Positions 43,440 to 55,762 of a stretch of DNA of 64,000 bases are shown piece by piece. Each line of letters opens with the position of its first letter. Positions within the stretch are counted from its first letter, which is position 1. Below the pieces are notes generated by a model. That model had not been told where the DNA came from. It was given only the letters and a program-made list of their open reading frames with translations, and did no database searches. This stretch comes from Patiria pectinifera (lineage: Eukaryota > Echinodermata > Asteroidea > Valvatida > Asterinidae). Position numbers and translations under genes: made by a program. The DNA lies in contig CM057141.1 of the NCBI GenBank assembly GCA_029964075.1, positions 13,950,001-14,014,000 of the forward strand, read 5' to 3'.

Positions 43440-44376
43440 ACGCGTGCCGCCCATCTCTGTAGAGACGTATCTGTCTGCAAAAATTATGTCGGGACCTGGC
43501 GCTAGAATTGACTTCGGGAAAGCGGGAGTCTTGTCTCATAAGAGTTCTCTTACTGCAGGGCTGCGATCTTGTCCTGTAGTTGGCGGCAAAATAGGGGAGT
43601 TGGAAGGACAGTTCGTGGTGACCGACGTGTTGCCGATTAAACTGGCCATATCCCGTACTGTTACTGATGACTCTTGTAGTTTGGAGAGACATGGGTGCGT
43701 TATTTTGTCACCTCTTTTGAAACTTACACGTTTACAATACTGCAAGATGGAAGTGAGATTCCACTTTCCCAGTTTATGAAGAAACCCAAATCTTCAAGTT
43801 TTAAACTTGTTGACATGCTCCTGGCATTCCTCTGACGACCCTCCCATGATGAGAATTGAGAATGTCGTCGAGGAAGAACAGACATCGAACACCTTATTGT
43901 TAATGAGCAGCCATGCTTTAGAACCTTGGTAAATGTTCGGGAGCACTTAAAAGACCGAAGGGTATAGGTACACAAACTGGTAAAGTTGGTCCTGCCATTG
44001 AACGCACAGGTACAGTGTACATGTACATGTATTTGTGATGTTCGTTGTGTATGGGAATCGTGAAGTATGCATCCTTAAAGACGATGGAGCACAGATAATC
44101 GCCGGTTTGGATTAGATTATTTACTGAAGCAATCACTTCCATCTAGAAAGTGTTCATAAGCCACGTACTTGTTTAGTGGCTTCATGTTTATAATTGGGCG
44201 ACGATCGCCGTTTTCTTCAGAGCTTGAAATAACCTTGAAATTAACTGGCCTTACTTTGGTTGAACTACACGCGAACTGCACCTTCGGAAATCAAATTATT
44301 TTACCTGTTGTGAAATGATGGCATCCTGGACGAGTGTATGTACACAATGTTACCGGAACATGAAACTGAACAGGTT

Positions 44377-44407
<31 letters not shown>

Positions 44408-44930
44408 TCGGTAACCTTCTACTTCTTGTAGATCCAACTGTCTTTTGTTCATGTTATTTAGCGGGGACGTAAAAACGTGAGATGTCCTGTTGATGCCAGC
44501 ATCTGATCTACTCTTCTTTTTTTGGAGTATCTTTGGCTGGTTTGTCGCTTGCTTCATGGAAGCTTCCGGAAAGACCGTTGACTTTAGCCTCTGCGAGACA
44601 TGGCTGCAACATAAGACCAGTAGTTACCCCTACAGGCGAATGATTGTCACCTTGGAGGCGAGTTTACTAGCTTTTTGACATCCTCGATATCTTTAAGGAT
44701 GGATCCATCAAACAAGAAATCAGACGATATGAGGCGTTCTTCTTGATGGAGTCAGATCGTTTGTCTAGCAATTCACCAAACGCTCGTTGGCGGTTTAACT
44801 CTACAACCTCACTTGCTGAGCCAAGGAGGAGGAGTGCGGATGAAACATGATCCAAGACCAAAGACTTGTGTATCTCCTCATCAGGTGCAGACGGGTCAAT
44901 CAAAGCGTTGAACAGCTGTACAAGAAGCAT
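43440..44930 (-). pseudogene. DIRS-like retrotransposon remnant
   Basis: On the minus strand 44,930-44,667 has a gag-like frame (LIDPSAPDEEIHKSLVLDHV, then SALLLLGSAS). Reverse-transcriptase pieces follow downstream: FKDAYFTIPIHNEHHKY and PFGLLSAPE (43,918-44,142), and LKLEDLGFFINWE with other fragments at 43,724-43,975. Frames are broken. The motif style is that of DIRS-type elements, though a Gypsy-type origin is not excluded. A poly-A/T tract at 44,380-44,407 interrupts it. Confidence 0.65.
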
Positions 44931-46651
44931 TGACGAGCGTAGTACAAATGTACATGATCGTGAGATTCCCGAAGTCGATCATGGACGCCAGCGACGAACA
45001 AAATGTCTTTAAAGGCGGATTTTACCTGGGGTGGGCACAAGGTAGCTGGGTTGCAATACTTCTTTTGCATCTTCGTGTGACAATTTGTTGGCGCGTAGCT
45101 CCTTCCATCAAGACATACTGCTGTGGACATGCGTGGCATAACTGGAGACACGCGTATCGGTAGTCATAGACTGCCGATGTGGAGAAGCTGGCGATACCGG
45201 CTCCGTTGCCAAAGAGTAAGGGACAGATCATGGCGACCCTAATTCCTGCTTGCTCTCTTTTCTATCTTGGGGGTCTAACCCATGCAGAAGTTATAGAACC
45301 TGCGAGCTCTCTGAATTGCCAATTTCTGTCTCTGCCTGTGGAGGGGCACCCTAAGCTGCTGAATGTTGCTTTTGGATCTCTTGGTAGCCATGTTCTAGGA
45401 AATATCTTCGGTACATGTAGTCAAATACTGAAGACGCTCAGGAACAAAAGTACATGTAGTCAAATCCATCGATTTGCCCATAAAGTTGCCAAAGCTACCC
45501 ACGCATTAATAGGCTTATGCTTTAAACCCACCAACCTGTATCAAGAAAGCTACTTGGGGGCCCACAAAATGAAAAAAGATATATTACTCAAAAGTTGTTA
45601 TACTTAAAATTGAATACTGTCGTTTGGAAATCGCCAAAATCTGGTGTTTTGTATTGTTTACTGCCATGGCGGTATTTCAAAGGCTTGATGATGGATCAAA
45701 TAAATCCATGTCTTTTATTTACGGGGAAGTGTTGGCAACCCGTTTGTTCACATCGGACGCGCAGCGATTGTCTGCCTTGCCTATAATCCAGCGGTGAACA
45801 AAGCCATCATAACGAATATCACATTAGTGACAATTCATTGGGTATTAAAGGTCTACACTATAGTTTCAGACTTAAAAGACACATGCGTGTGAAGCAACTG
45901 CATATATTTAAAAATACACGTGAAACTGAGGTGACAGCTAGAACTCCAACAACTCTTCTTCATTTTTGATGGGGGGGGGGGGAACCAAAGTTATTCACCC
46001 TGAAATTTATTTGCATGACAATTCCACAAAATTGCAAGTTTTCCACTTATAGTTGTGTGAATGCTCATAGCTTACTTTTGCCAATCTTTCCAACTACAGG
46101 GTGTGTCAAAAAGAAAGTTACCGAGTTAGAAAAAAAAGGGGCTCCTCCATTCAATACAATAATATAGGAATAAAGTACATATTATTGAACGTAACTGTGA
46201 AAATGTCACGTAATTTGCATAGGCCTACTCTTTCCACCACTGATAATTTTACCTATATGAAAAGACGATTATCTTTTAAATAGAATGAACAATGGAGTTT
46301 TTGCTACCTCCATGAATGAACGAAATTTGTAAAAGGAAAACAGACCAAAAACACTATCACCATTTCAGTAAAAGGCTTATTTTTTTCCTTATACATGTAT
46401 ACACAACAAAAAAAATCTGTAAGTAAAACTTATAAATGTTTCAGTCTTGACTCAATTTTTTAAAATCTCATTTGTATTTGAATGACTGGGCAGTTTCACA
46501 TGCACAGATGCATGTAACTTTGGCTTTGTGCATGTAAAATTTTGCCTACGGGTACGGTGCATGCAAAGTTTTCTGTTTTTCAGCCCATTTTCAAGGAAAA
46601 ATCTCAGATGTGCATGTTACTTTTATTTTCTAAAACGACCCCTGTGTGTAA
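44931..46651. other. nothing recognised
   Basis: The first few hundred bases may still be part of the DIRS-like copy. Frequent GTACATGTA words occur, and no gene is recognised. Confidence 0.4.
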
Positions 46652-47009
46652 GGCCAAAAAAAAAAAAAAGTCGGTCTCTGGTCAGACCGAAGTTCCGGAA
46701 TTGATGTGGCGACGCGTTTTTTCTTTTTTCAAGCTTGAATTGTACAGACAAGGTGGGTATTATTTTGCTTTTTTGTGTCATTATACATTGGTGTCCTCCA
46801 TAATATGCCTTGGTGCCCTTTATCATTTGCCTTGGTGCAATTGCCAATTTCCCCATTCCTTGGTGCTCCTTGGTACAAAAATTTGAGGTGCGGCAATAGA
46901 GGGCGCTGTTGTAGCTTCCGTGTTAATAAAAAAAAGAAAAAAGGTTGACGCGAATGATTAAAATCGACGCGCGCACTGACCAGAGACCGAGTATTTTTTT
47001 TGTCTGGCC
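46652..47009. mobile_element. Harbinger-like MITE, copy 1
   Basis: The ends GGCCAAAAAAA and TCTGGCC are flanked by TAA (46,649-46,651 and 47,010-47,012). The subterminal GTCGGTCTCTGGTCA is inverted at the other end. It is more diverged than the other two copies. Confidence 0.7.
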
Positions 47010-47310
47010 TAAGCTCTGGTTTTCACTCAGCTGTATAGCTTCAAAGCATTTAGCATTCCATGTTCAACTGCAATAATGTTTTTTTTAATAAATCATGCAT
47101 AACTTCTGATAGCATCGATCAATTTTGGTAATCCTTTTTTCCCCAAATAAGTGGAAGAACATGGTGTATCTAAGTTGAAGAGCTCGGCATTGTGTATCCA
47201 CAGTTTTTCATATCATCTTACCAACATAATGAATGATAAACTGTAGAATAATCATGGTATACTAACAATCAGTGTTTGTGAGTGCAATAGTAAGAATAAT
47301 TTCATGATGT

Positions 47311-47371
47311 GACGGATGGAATGTTCCATTCCATGAGGTGAAGCAGAGTGGAATGGAACATTCCATCTGTC
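47311..47371. repeat. 61-bp hairpin with 23-bp arms
   Basis: Positions 47,311-47,333 and 47,349-47,371 pair at 22 of 23 positions (core GATGGAATGTTCCATTCCA). It is isolated, with no known role. Confidence 0.8.
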
Positions 47372-47680
47372 AACGATGGCAAATATTCTTTCCATGGCAA
47401 AAAGTGAAACATTCATCATAACATTCAACACGTGACTGAATCCTCATCACATTTGATTGGTCAGAGGTTGAAAGTGACTATGCAATCAAAAGTCATATTT
47501 ACCGTTGAATGGAACTTTTGTTCTTTTTGCAGTGCGGCTGCGCTGTGCGTTGATACAAATAATTCAATTGCATGTGCATGTGATCAATGACCCACCAATC
47601 TGATGCACTAAAATCCAACAGAGTCATCTTCAGCTCATACGATATTTTCACACAAAATTTAAGTCAAAACGAATTGGTTA

Positions 47681-48051
47681 GGCCAAAAAAAAAAAGTCTC
47701 CGGTTTCTGGTATGGAGCTTGCCCAAAATGTGGTGCGGCGACGCGGCTTTTTTTTTTTTTTTTACCTGATTTTTTTGCTTCAAATGTCGGATGATGACTG
47801 CAAATGGTGCCCGACTAAACTTAGTGCAAATATATGGGAGTCCAGAGAGGCCACATAAAGCTTATTCTCGACCATAACCCAATCTAAAAACACGTTAAAA
47901 TTGTGTAGCAGCAGGATTCCAGTCAAACCAGTGAGTTTGGCGGTTTTGAGACATCATCTTTCATTGAAAAAAACCTTTTTCATTTTGCCGACGCGCATGG
48001 CTACGGCGACGCGTGCGCATACCAGAAACCGGAGATTTTTTTTTTTTGGCC
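47681..48051. mobile_element. Harbinger-like MITE, copy 2
   Basis: GGCC ends are flanked by TTA (47,678-47,680 and 48,052-48,054). Subterminal GTCTCCGGTTTCTGGTATG is matched in reverse at the right end. It is nearly the same sequence as 53,096-53,417, in the other direction. Confidence 0.85.
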
Positions 48052-48054
48052 TTA

Positions 48055-48507
48055 GGGTATTAACAGTGAAAATCACAATGTAACCAGGGTTGTAGTCGAG
48101 TCTACCCACAAGTCAGTCACAAATCCAGTCACAAGTAGTTCACGGGTCCATTCACAAGTCCAGTCAGGCAGTCACAAGAAACAATGGATGAACAATAACA
48201 AACACGTGTTTTTGCCAAAGCTTATTTGAATAGCTTGTGGTTTGAATTGGGACTGCAGGAATTGTGGTGGACTTGAAAGGACTTGTGATGGACTTACATG
48301 TAACTACATCCCCCGATAAACTACAACAATGTGTTATGAATTTCCCGTAGCTTTCACTTCCATGTAACGTACAAATATAGGAACTGTTTTTTACAAGACC
48401 ATACATCATGGAAGAGTACAGGATCATACATGAGGCAGCTTCATGTATGTAAAGTATGTGGCCAATGACCATCAACTGATCACATGGCTTGTAACTCCCA
48501 CAGAGCA
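48055..48507. other. 3' flank of TP53RK
   Basis: Short CAAGTCCAGTCAC-type tandem words lie at 48,105-48,180. Otherwise nothing is recognised. Confidence 0.4.
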
Positions 48508-49007
48508 TCAACCCACCATGACTCTCTTTCTACCTCGTTGTCTGATCTCGTCTAGTTTCTTCAGCACTTCTTCAGACCTTTTATAGGATTCCCTGTACGC
48601 CCTAAGCACCCGATCGAAGACTTCCTCAGTGTTTGGATGTGTGCTCAAGAAGGCCCTCTCTAAGACGTACAAGTCAACCCCCTTATCCTCTGCCAACCCT
48701 GATACCTGGCTGAGCCCAAAGTCGATCATGACGACGGAGGAGGGATGGACGTTTGACTCCGATGGCGGAGGCGGTTGCTGTAGTAACATATTGGATGTTG
48801 TCAGATCACCATGGATGACATCATTCCTGTGCATCCTGGCCAGTATTTGGCCGATTGTCTCAGCAAGCTGGAAAAGTTCTTCAAGCGAGCCTGTTGTGTG
48901 CTGGATGTTTTCTATGTGCTCTCTCACAGTGACTGAGTTGACAATGTCCTCCATGTAGATACAGAATTCAACATAGTTGACAAAGTAGACAGTTGGTGTT
49001 GAAATTC
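48508..49007 (-). CDS. TP53RK: TP53RK/Bud32 kinase, coding exon 2
   Basis: The exon has 500 bases after the acceptor ending GGAAAG. It carries the catalytic loop [11 protein letters not shown], the metal-binding IDFGLS (DFG) and the family signature [20 protein letters not shown]. It ends with the basic RGRKR tail that closes the protein in animals. All catalytic residues expected for Bud32 are present. Confidence 0.95.
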
Positions 49008-49921
49008 CTTTCCATGAAAACAAAATGATTGAAACATAATAGAGTTAGCAAAGGACTGAATGCAGAACTTTAATAATACATGTACATGTAGTTGAAGATC
49101 ATAATCATGGTATTTTTGCAGCAGTACCCGGAAAGAAACAAATAAAGTTTTAAGGTGTAATTTCCTTCAATGTTTAGATTTCCAATTCAAAATTTGTAAC
49201 AGGTACAAGAAGAGGAAATTAGACCTGTAGTTGCTCATAATAATGCATTTTGCCCTTCACGGACAAGTAAATCATGGTGACCGTTTTAGCCGATTTTTGG
49301 CTATATAAACTTTGAAAGATTTTTTGTTAAAAAACGAGTTTGACAGAAAATAAGTTTTTATGACAGAATCAATTTTTTGGGCAGATTTTTGGCAGAATTC
49401 TGCAAAAAAGGCATTGACAGAAAAACAGCAAATTGGAAGAAAAATTGTACATTTGTTTAAAAAAGCTTCAATCTTTCCTTGCATAAAGGGTCAGGCTGGA
49501 TGGTCTATAAATGCCGAGGTTCACTGGGAACCGGGCTACTTGGCGCAACTAGCTCGTTTTGCCTGAAATTTACAAAATTTCACAACATCTTAATGTGGCT
49601 ATCATGGCTATAGACTGTTTACAATGTAGTTTGAACCTTTAATAATTGTGGCAATACCGCAACGAAACATTCCATACTGGACCACCACTCAAACCTCCTG
49701 CACGAAGTCTATTGGCCATGACAGAAAAAGTCACAGCATTAATAAGAAATTTTGCACTCTTTTTTAGGGAATATGAGTGGTGGCCCAGTATGGAATTTTT
49801 TTCCGTATTTTGAGTAATTCTGGGGAATTTGGCAGATTTTTGATAAATCTGACAGATATTTGAAGTGCCTTCAACTTGGCAATGACTATTAAATACGGAC
49901 ACCCTGTGCGTAAATACTGAC
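49008..49921 (-). other. TP53RK intron
   Basis: Donor GTCAGT (minus strand, at 49,921) and acceptor GGAAAG. No exon or clear element is inside. The words TTTTTGGCAGAATTCTG and ACATGTACATGT occur. Confidence 0.7.
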
Positions 49922-50159
49922 CAGCTTTCCTGCACCGAACAAGGGAGCGCACTTCCTGTGCTGTTCGCCTTTGTGTCAGTTTCGCATCCAAAACTGGGTG
50001 GCGATATTTTTTCTTGAAGCGCTGTTTCACCACGCAGGATCTCCCTAAGAATTTCCCACGATACACTTTGGCTTCGGCGCCCTGCTTGATGAGCCTGGCA
50101 TCAGGGAGGACTGAGAAACGTGCGTCCAGCACAGCTGGCTGCTCTACTGGGGACGCCAT
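49922..50159 (-). CDS. TP53RK: TP53RK/Bud32 kinase of the KEOPS complex, coding exon 1
   Basis: Exons 50,159-49,922 and 49,007-48,508 join in phase 1 (GCTG + GAATT) into 245 residues; the human protein is close to this length. Exon 1 has the shortened glycine-loop region [13 protein letters not shown], the ATP-binding lysine in [15 protein letters not shown], and the helix with the conserved Glu ([13 protein letters not shown]). Bud32 is the kinase/ATPase subunit of KEOPS, which makes t6A37 in ANN-decoding tRNAs with OSGEP. The start MASPVEQ was chosen by family length; an in-frame ATG 12 codons earlier is possible. The two-exon structure with the intron at this place matches what I recall of vertebrate genes. 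Confidence 0.95.
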
Positions 50160-50800
50160 TTTGTAACACAACCTCGGAATATGATATGGATGCACGTGGA
50201 GCGTTCAGAAAAGTTTGTTGACCTCAAGCGGCTCGGCAAAACCACTTGGTGGAAGGGGTAATACTTTCTCAGAATGAAATATGGGATATTATTTTTGAAC
50301 AGCATTTAAGACAAAAACATACACTATGGTTTTGTTGTAATTCTTTATTAGTCAATATATCTTTAAAAAAATAAAGAATTCAATAATGTAGCGGAATAAT
50401 TTATTAGATATTTCCAGGGTTCCCTTCATACGACATCGTACGGCTCGATGCAACAGCTGTAATTTGTACACAAGTACTCCAGGTTAGCGCGCGCCGGCCT
50501 AGTTTTCTTGTCATAAATTAATCTGAGCTGAGAAGTCCGAATATTTTGCCCGACTCCGGTGAGCACTGTACAAGTTGTACATGTACATGTGGAACTCTTG
50601 CTCTTTTAATAGTTTTGCATCTTAGTTCTTACTGTTCGACGGTCACAGTGGTCATTGCAAGTTTTTCTCTGAACTGTGGTTGAATATTCTTTGCGGAATT
50701 TAATTGTCTGTTCGGGTTGTCACTGTTTTGCTTGGGCAGCAAGTTTGGAAGTGTTGTGTTTTTCGTGCTACGCCTACATGTACGTACCCTCTAGGCTGCA
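50160..50800. other. upstream region of TP53RK, nothing recognised
   Basis: Promoter elements are not evident. It should contain the 5' UTR of TP53RK. Confidence 0.4.
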
Positions 50801-50897
50801 GACCCACCAACTGGGGCGCTAGTAGTAGAACTCCTTTTCCATGTTGTCTGACCATGGAGGTATTTGGGATTTGGTGTAGCGCCCCAGTTAGTGGGTG
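50801..50897. mobile_element. ~100-bp MITE, copy 1
   Basis: ACCCACCAACTGGGGCGCTA is inverted at the right end (TAGCGCCCCAGTTAGTGGGT). A second copy lies at about 52,369-52,450 with the same interior TTTGGGATTTG. Confidence 0.7.
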
Positions 50898-51053
50898 TAC
50901 CACTTCCCCTAGTCGTTCATAAAGGCCACACTAGTACATGTATGATGTAGTATTAGGAACATATACCGGTACCCAAAAATGTAGAACTTTGTCAAATGTC
51001 AAATTTTGATTTCACATTTTGATTGACAAATTTTTCTTTTCACTGTAGAAGCT

Positions 51054-51515
51054 AGCCCCATTAATGTGGCCTATTTACTGGACTGCCTCGTAAACATAGG
51101 CCACACATCCACATGTACAAAAACGTGTCGCACTTTGCCAAATTTTGATTTTCCCATTTAGGCTTAGTTTGTAGGTTTTTTGCTTTAGAAGCATACTCGC
51201 CCTCTTTATAGGCTAATCAGAAAGTGCTGCCTTTTTCAGATGTATATTTTTCGTGGAATTTCCAGATTCATTTTTACACATTTTCGAATCAAACTTTTAA
51301 CATGAAATTTCACAAAAAATATACATCTGAAAAAGGCAGCACTTTCTGATTAGCCTATAAAGAGGGTGAGTATGCTTCTAAAGCAAAAAAACCCTTCAAA
51401 CTAAGCCTAAATGTGAAAATCAAAATTTGGCAAAGTGCGACACGTTTTTGTACATGTGGATGTGTGGCCTATGTTTACGGAGGCAGTCCAGTAAATAGGC
51501 CACATTTATGGGGCT
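51054..51515. repeat. 460-bp near-perfect palindrome
   Basis: The left arm (51,054 to about 51,266) and right arm (about 51,305-51,515) are inverse complements over about 210 bases with few differences, around a ~38-base spacer. It is a fold-back element or a recent inverted duplication. Confidence 0.88.
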
Positions 51516-53095
51516 ATGTAGAAGCACACTCACTCTCTTTTACTAGCGATAGAAAAGTAGTCCTGCAGTTTTCACTTTCAGATTTCTATTTTTCTTGTTG
51601 GAATTTAGATGCAAACGTGTGCAATGACGAACCTGGAAATTGCACAAAAAATTGACATTTGTTATGCAGGACTACTTTTCTATTGCTAAAAGAGGGTGAA
51701 TGTGCTTCTAAAGCATATAAACTACGAAAGTACAAATATAGTCGAAATGTGAAAATCAAAATTTGACAAAGTTCTACAGTTTCAGGTTCATGTTCCAACT
51801 TCCAAGTTAGACTGGGACCTTGGAAAATGCTCAAAATGATGCAAAGGAAGATTAGTCCGACTTCATCACTCAATCTTGAGCCAGCAAAATTCGCCAAAAT
51901 TTTCACAGGGCAAAGAAAAGTCCTCAGTATTTCACCAACCAAGTTTGAAGAATCAATTCAATTTTTTAATGGAAACTTTTCTTCAATATTTGGCAGTGGC
52001 TTGCCATGCTTGCACAAGAGAGAGAAGTCAAGTGATTTCAAAATGAGGCTAAAGACTAGACTTGTACATGTCCAACCATGGTCCAACTGTTTAGCAAGAC
52101 TGACTTCTTCATTCTTTTTCATTAGTGTGGTGCCTGACTATGCAGAAATGTAAAAATAGTGACCTGGTACCCGGCATCCTAGATATTTCTTTCGGCACAG
52201 TCAGCTAGCTGACAGTCGATTGATACAGTGTAGGCCTACTGAAGAGTTGTTGGACTGGTTGTTTCAGGTGCCAGTCTATTTTCTTGTATCGCCTGTGTGC
52301 ATGCATTCTCATAGTCATACACATTATTGAGAGTCCCAAATTTTTGGACTATCAGTACCACTACCCTAGACTCACTAACTGGGGCGCTAATAGAACTCCT
52401 TTTCTGACATTTGGGATTTGATGTAGCATCCCAGTTACATTGTGGTGGGTCTACCACTACCCCTGGAACTATGGGGCTCTATTCGTACATGTAGGCCTAC
52501 CTCTGTAAATACATGTAATTCAAAGGCCACACTTGGAACATGTAAAAATGATATAGGCTTACCCGGAAATGTAGAACTCTGTTCTACATTTTCAGGTGCA
52601 TGTTCCAAGTGTGGCCTTTATTTGCGGAGGTAGTCTAGTAAATTGGCCACATTTATGGGACTAGGGCATATAAAATATCAACACTTGGCTATACATGTAG
52701 TCTTTAGTGTATGTGCTCAGTTGAAGTACACAATATATTGGAATATATAAACCACAAGACAATAAACTTGTATCCTCATTTTCTTTTCACCTTAGACACA
52801 CCGAGGACTTCCGAAATTGGTGTTCCAGTAAAGTTGTCATATAATTCTGAAAGGGCGAACAAGAATCAGTCATATCGGCGATGGCCCTAACCCTGTATCA
52901 TGCTCCATCGTCCTTCTTTTCACAAAGGGTAAAGTATACAGGGAAATGATAATTCTGCATTAACCAGTTTTAAAAGAATTGCCTATTTTGATAGAATTCA
53001 GATACCAACACCTCTGGAGAGCTGTTGAACACCCCCCCCCCCCCAATTGCTCTGCAATTGCATAGTTTCCGTGTGGTAGGCCTACTAGCTTCTTA
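51516..53095. repeat. diverged relatives of the palindrome and a second short MITE
   Basis: A second, shorter inverted pair (AGTAGTCCTGCA near 51,557 and its complement near 51,665) is followed by fragments of the same words. A copy of the 50,801 MITE lies at 52,369-52,450. A C run lies near 53,032. No exon is recognised, although exon 1 of the GDAP1-like gene could be hidden here. Confidence 0.55.
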
Positions 53096-53417
53096 GGCCA
53101 AAAAAAAAAAGTCTCCGGTTTCTGGTATGCGTGCACGTCGCCGTAGCCATGCGCGTCGGCAAAATGAAAAAGGTTTTTTTTCAATGAAAGATGATGTCTC
53201 AAAACCGCCAAACTCACTGGTTTGACTGGAATCCTGCTGCTGCACAATTTTAACGTGTTTTTAGATTGGGTTATGGTCGAGAATAAGCTTTATGTGGCCT
53301 CTCTGGACTCCCATATATTTGTGCTAAGGGGACCATTTGCAGTCATCAGCCGACATTTGAAGCAAAAAAATCGGGTATAAAAAAAAAAAGCCGCGTCGCC
53401 GCACCACTTTTTGGGCC
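53096..53417. mobile_element. Harbinger-like MITE, copy 3
   Basis: GGCC ends are flanked by TTA (53,093-53,095 and 53,418-53,420). This is an inverse copy of 47,681-48,051, lacking about 50 bases. Confidence 0.85.
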
Positions 53418-53496
53418 TTAGGCTGTTAGCTCACAATATGTTAATAGTAGTGTGTTTTGTTTTGGTTACATTTTAACCTTCTTAATGACATTGCAG

Positions 53497-53692
53497 GCGA
53501 GATTGGCATTTGCGGAGAAGAATGTCAAGTATAAGAGTGTGGAGGTGGTGATCCATGCGGAGGAACAATTGGAGCCCTGGTATGCGCGCATCCATCCCCT
53601 CATGACGGTGCCAGGGCTGGCAGTTGAGGGAGGAACCAAATTCATCGATTCCGAAGCCATCATTGGGTTTGTCGACAAGATCACTCCCAATC
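53497..53692 (+). CDS. GDAP1-like protein, internal exon A (thioredoxin-like part)
   Basis: The exon lies between acceptor TGACATTGCAG and donor GTGAGT, entering in phase 0 and leaving in phase 1. It encodes ARLAFAEKNVKYKSVEVVIH, then EPWYARIHPLMTVPGLAVEG and IDSEAIIGFVDKITPN. That is the N-terminal GST thioredoxin fold of the GDAP1 family (RLVIAEK, EPWFMRLN and IIDYVE in vertebrates). The family acts at the mitochondrial outer membrane in fission and redox balance. The intron before ARLAFAEK is at the position I recall for GDAP1 exon 1/2. Exon 1 with the first beta strand was not found. The exact paralogue (GDAP1, GDAP1L1 or another) is open. Confidence 0.82.
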
Positions 53693-54384
53693 GTGAGTCG
53701 AATGTGCATAAAAACATGCAAAACAAATGCAGGCCCAAATTGCTGATGAGTTTTTCATCAGCCAAGTTTCCGGTGTCGTATTGGATCTTTTTAAACAAAG
53801 TGTTCTTGAATTATTTTTTATACAGAAAATCAAACAAAGTGATGTAAATTTGAAGGTAGCGAGAAGCACATGAATGTCCTTTTGTGAAAGGTATAGTCCA
53901 TCATATCTAATTTGTGCATTATGTCCGTTCAAAAGTGCTGAAAATCTAAAAAAGGGTGCCTAACAACTAACCTGATGAAGGTTTAGCTCAGTGAATGCTG
54001 GATATTCTGAGAAAACCAGATTCTAGGATATTGATTTCAAATCAAAAGTTGCTGTGTCAAGTTGGAAGTTGAGGGAATTAGTTTGTCAACTTCCAAGACC
54101 TTGGGGAGCGAATATCGACTGTCCACCCTCAAACCATGTTATATTTGCTGATATCTATTTTGCAATAGATTCAAGACTGTGAGAGATTTTTACATACTGA
54201 ACATGATTTACCGGTAACTTGAAAATTTTCTGTGAATATAATTCTTTTTATGATACTTCCAAAGGACAGACAATAAAGTGTAGGGTAGACAAAAGCAGTA
54301 ATGTATTTTGGGATTTGGTTGTCTTCCAAGGGCAACTATTCTCCTATTTTTCCTTGACGTCTGTTTTGGTGGGTTTTTTTGCAG

Positions 54385-54549
54385 TTCCTCCGCTGTTCCC
54401 CGATGAAAAGTCAGCAGAAGGCCAGAAATGCAGTCAATTTCTGCTGCTCTTCAAGACATTTGAAATAGAGGTGATTTCCCTGGGGACCATTGCAAATCCA
54501 CGGTATACCAAAGGATTCAAGAACTTTGCAAGTGCAGCCCAATTAGAAA
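54385..54549 (+). CDS. GDAP1-like protein, internal exon B
   Basis: Acceptor TTTTTTTGCAG, donor GTATGT, 165 bases, in phase 1 on both sides. It encodes LFPDEKSAEGQKCSQFLLLF and SLGTIANPRYTKGF, corresponding to the PDKES...LLDSLPMDAYTHGCILHPELT linker region of GDAP1. The match is weaker than in exon A but in the right order and phase. Confidence 0.75.
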
Positions 54550-54950
54550 GTATGTCGATTTTAGAAATTTGTCACATGTGAATATTTTATTGAAAATGGA
54601 CAACAATTAACAACTAAAGAAACAATTCTTTGGTTTTCATTGTGTTAAAACAGGAATATAGGCCCTTTCACACAACCCAAAATCTCATTGTTGGACATGG
54701 GACAAACCCCTTTCACACTAGCAAGAATGTTTCACAGCGTTTTGTACAAAAATGTATATCCGGAAAAATATGCTAGGAATTTACATCCTTACTCGCAAAA
54801 TATGCTAGGAATTTACGGTTTCCATGTTTTGTGACGGATACATGTTACATGTATTATCTCCAAGCAAACTTGAATCCTCCATCCTGATTGGTCGATCTAT
54901 GGCAACACAGTGTGGTATTATCCCACATACCACGGTCCATATTGCACTCT

Positions 54951-55308
54951 GGGTATTATAATAATAATAATAATAATAATAATTTGGGAGGCTAATCATC
55001 CTTACTCGCAGCTGGTATGCTGAAATGCGAAGGACGCGGCTACAACGTGGTCGGGCAGCTGGCACGTAAAAGCGCCTATGGCTGCCGGCCGCATCGACCC
55101 ATATATGACCACGGAGCACAGCCTGAGATCGAAGGTGTTTGATTTTTCCTGAGGGAGGAAAACCGGAGGGCCCGGAAAAAAAACCCTCGTGGCACAGGAG
55201 AGAACCAACGCACAACTCTACCCACATGTGATCCGCGGCCAGGATTCGAACCGTGGTCACCTTGGTGAGGCGTGAGCGCTTTACGCACAAGCCACCCATG
55301 CCACCCAC
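54951..55308 (-). mobile_element. tRNA-derived SINE with target duplication
   Basis: On the minus strand it starts with a tRNA-like head. The B box GGTTCGAATCC lies at 55,252-55,242, and an A-box-like GTGGCTTGTGCG is upstream. It ends in an ATT-repeat tail (54,955-54,983). ATATTGCACTCT (54,939-54,950) and ATATTGCGCTAT (55,309-55,320) are the duplicated target, 10 of 12 identical. Confidence 0.85.
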
Positions 55309-55320
55309 ATATTGCGCTAT

Positions 55321-55762
55321 TCTAAGATGCACGCGCCATTCCTGCTGGACGTACGTGAAAAATAGGATAACCGATAAAGAGTTTGTGTACAGCCGCGTGC
55401 ATGTTCAATCTTTTACTGTGTGTCAAGTCTGCTTGAGGATAAATTCGTTATCCCATTTCGCACTCGTCGCGCACAGAAAATGTAGTGCATGTGTGTTCCA
55501 TATGCCACTTGGCTGACACTTACATTATTCTGTGTTCCACTCCCGCTCGTGGTATAACTAGTATTCATATATTGTGTGCTTGGATACTGTGATTTCGTTG
55601 GTCTAGGAGGGCCACATGTCTGAAAAATCAAAAAGCATGTCACATACCAAAGGTGATATTGCACTGCGTTCATTGTGCGCATTGTGCGCACGTGTTGAGC
55701 CTGCCGGGCTTCAACGTCAATCCCTCATAGTCCAGTTGGCGTTCCTATAGGCACAATGACCC
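55321..55762. repeat. dispersed repeat related to 27,070-27,190
   Basis: TGCTTGAGGATAAATTCGTT (near 55,427) and CTCGTGGTATAACTAGTATT (near 55,551) are outward-facing halves. No gene is recognised. Confidence 0.5.

Noticed and set aside
55242-55308. Functional tRNA gene
   Set aside because: There is a good B box, but the A box is poor and no cloverleaf closes. It is the head of a SINE with target duplication and ATT tail.
54805-55332. 175-codon minus-strand ORF
   Set aside because: It is SINE sequence with a Tyr run from the ATT tail, not a gene.
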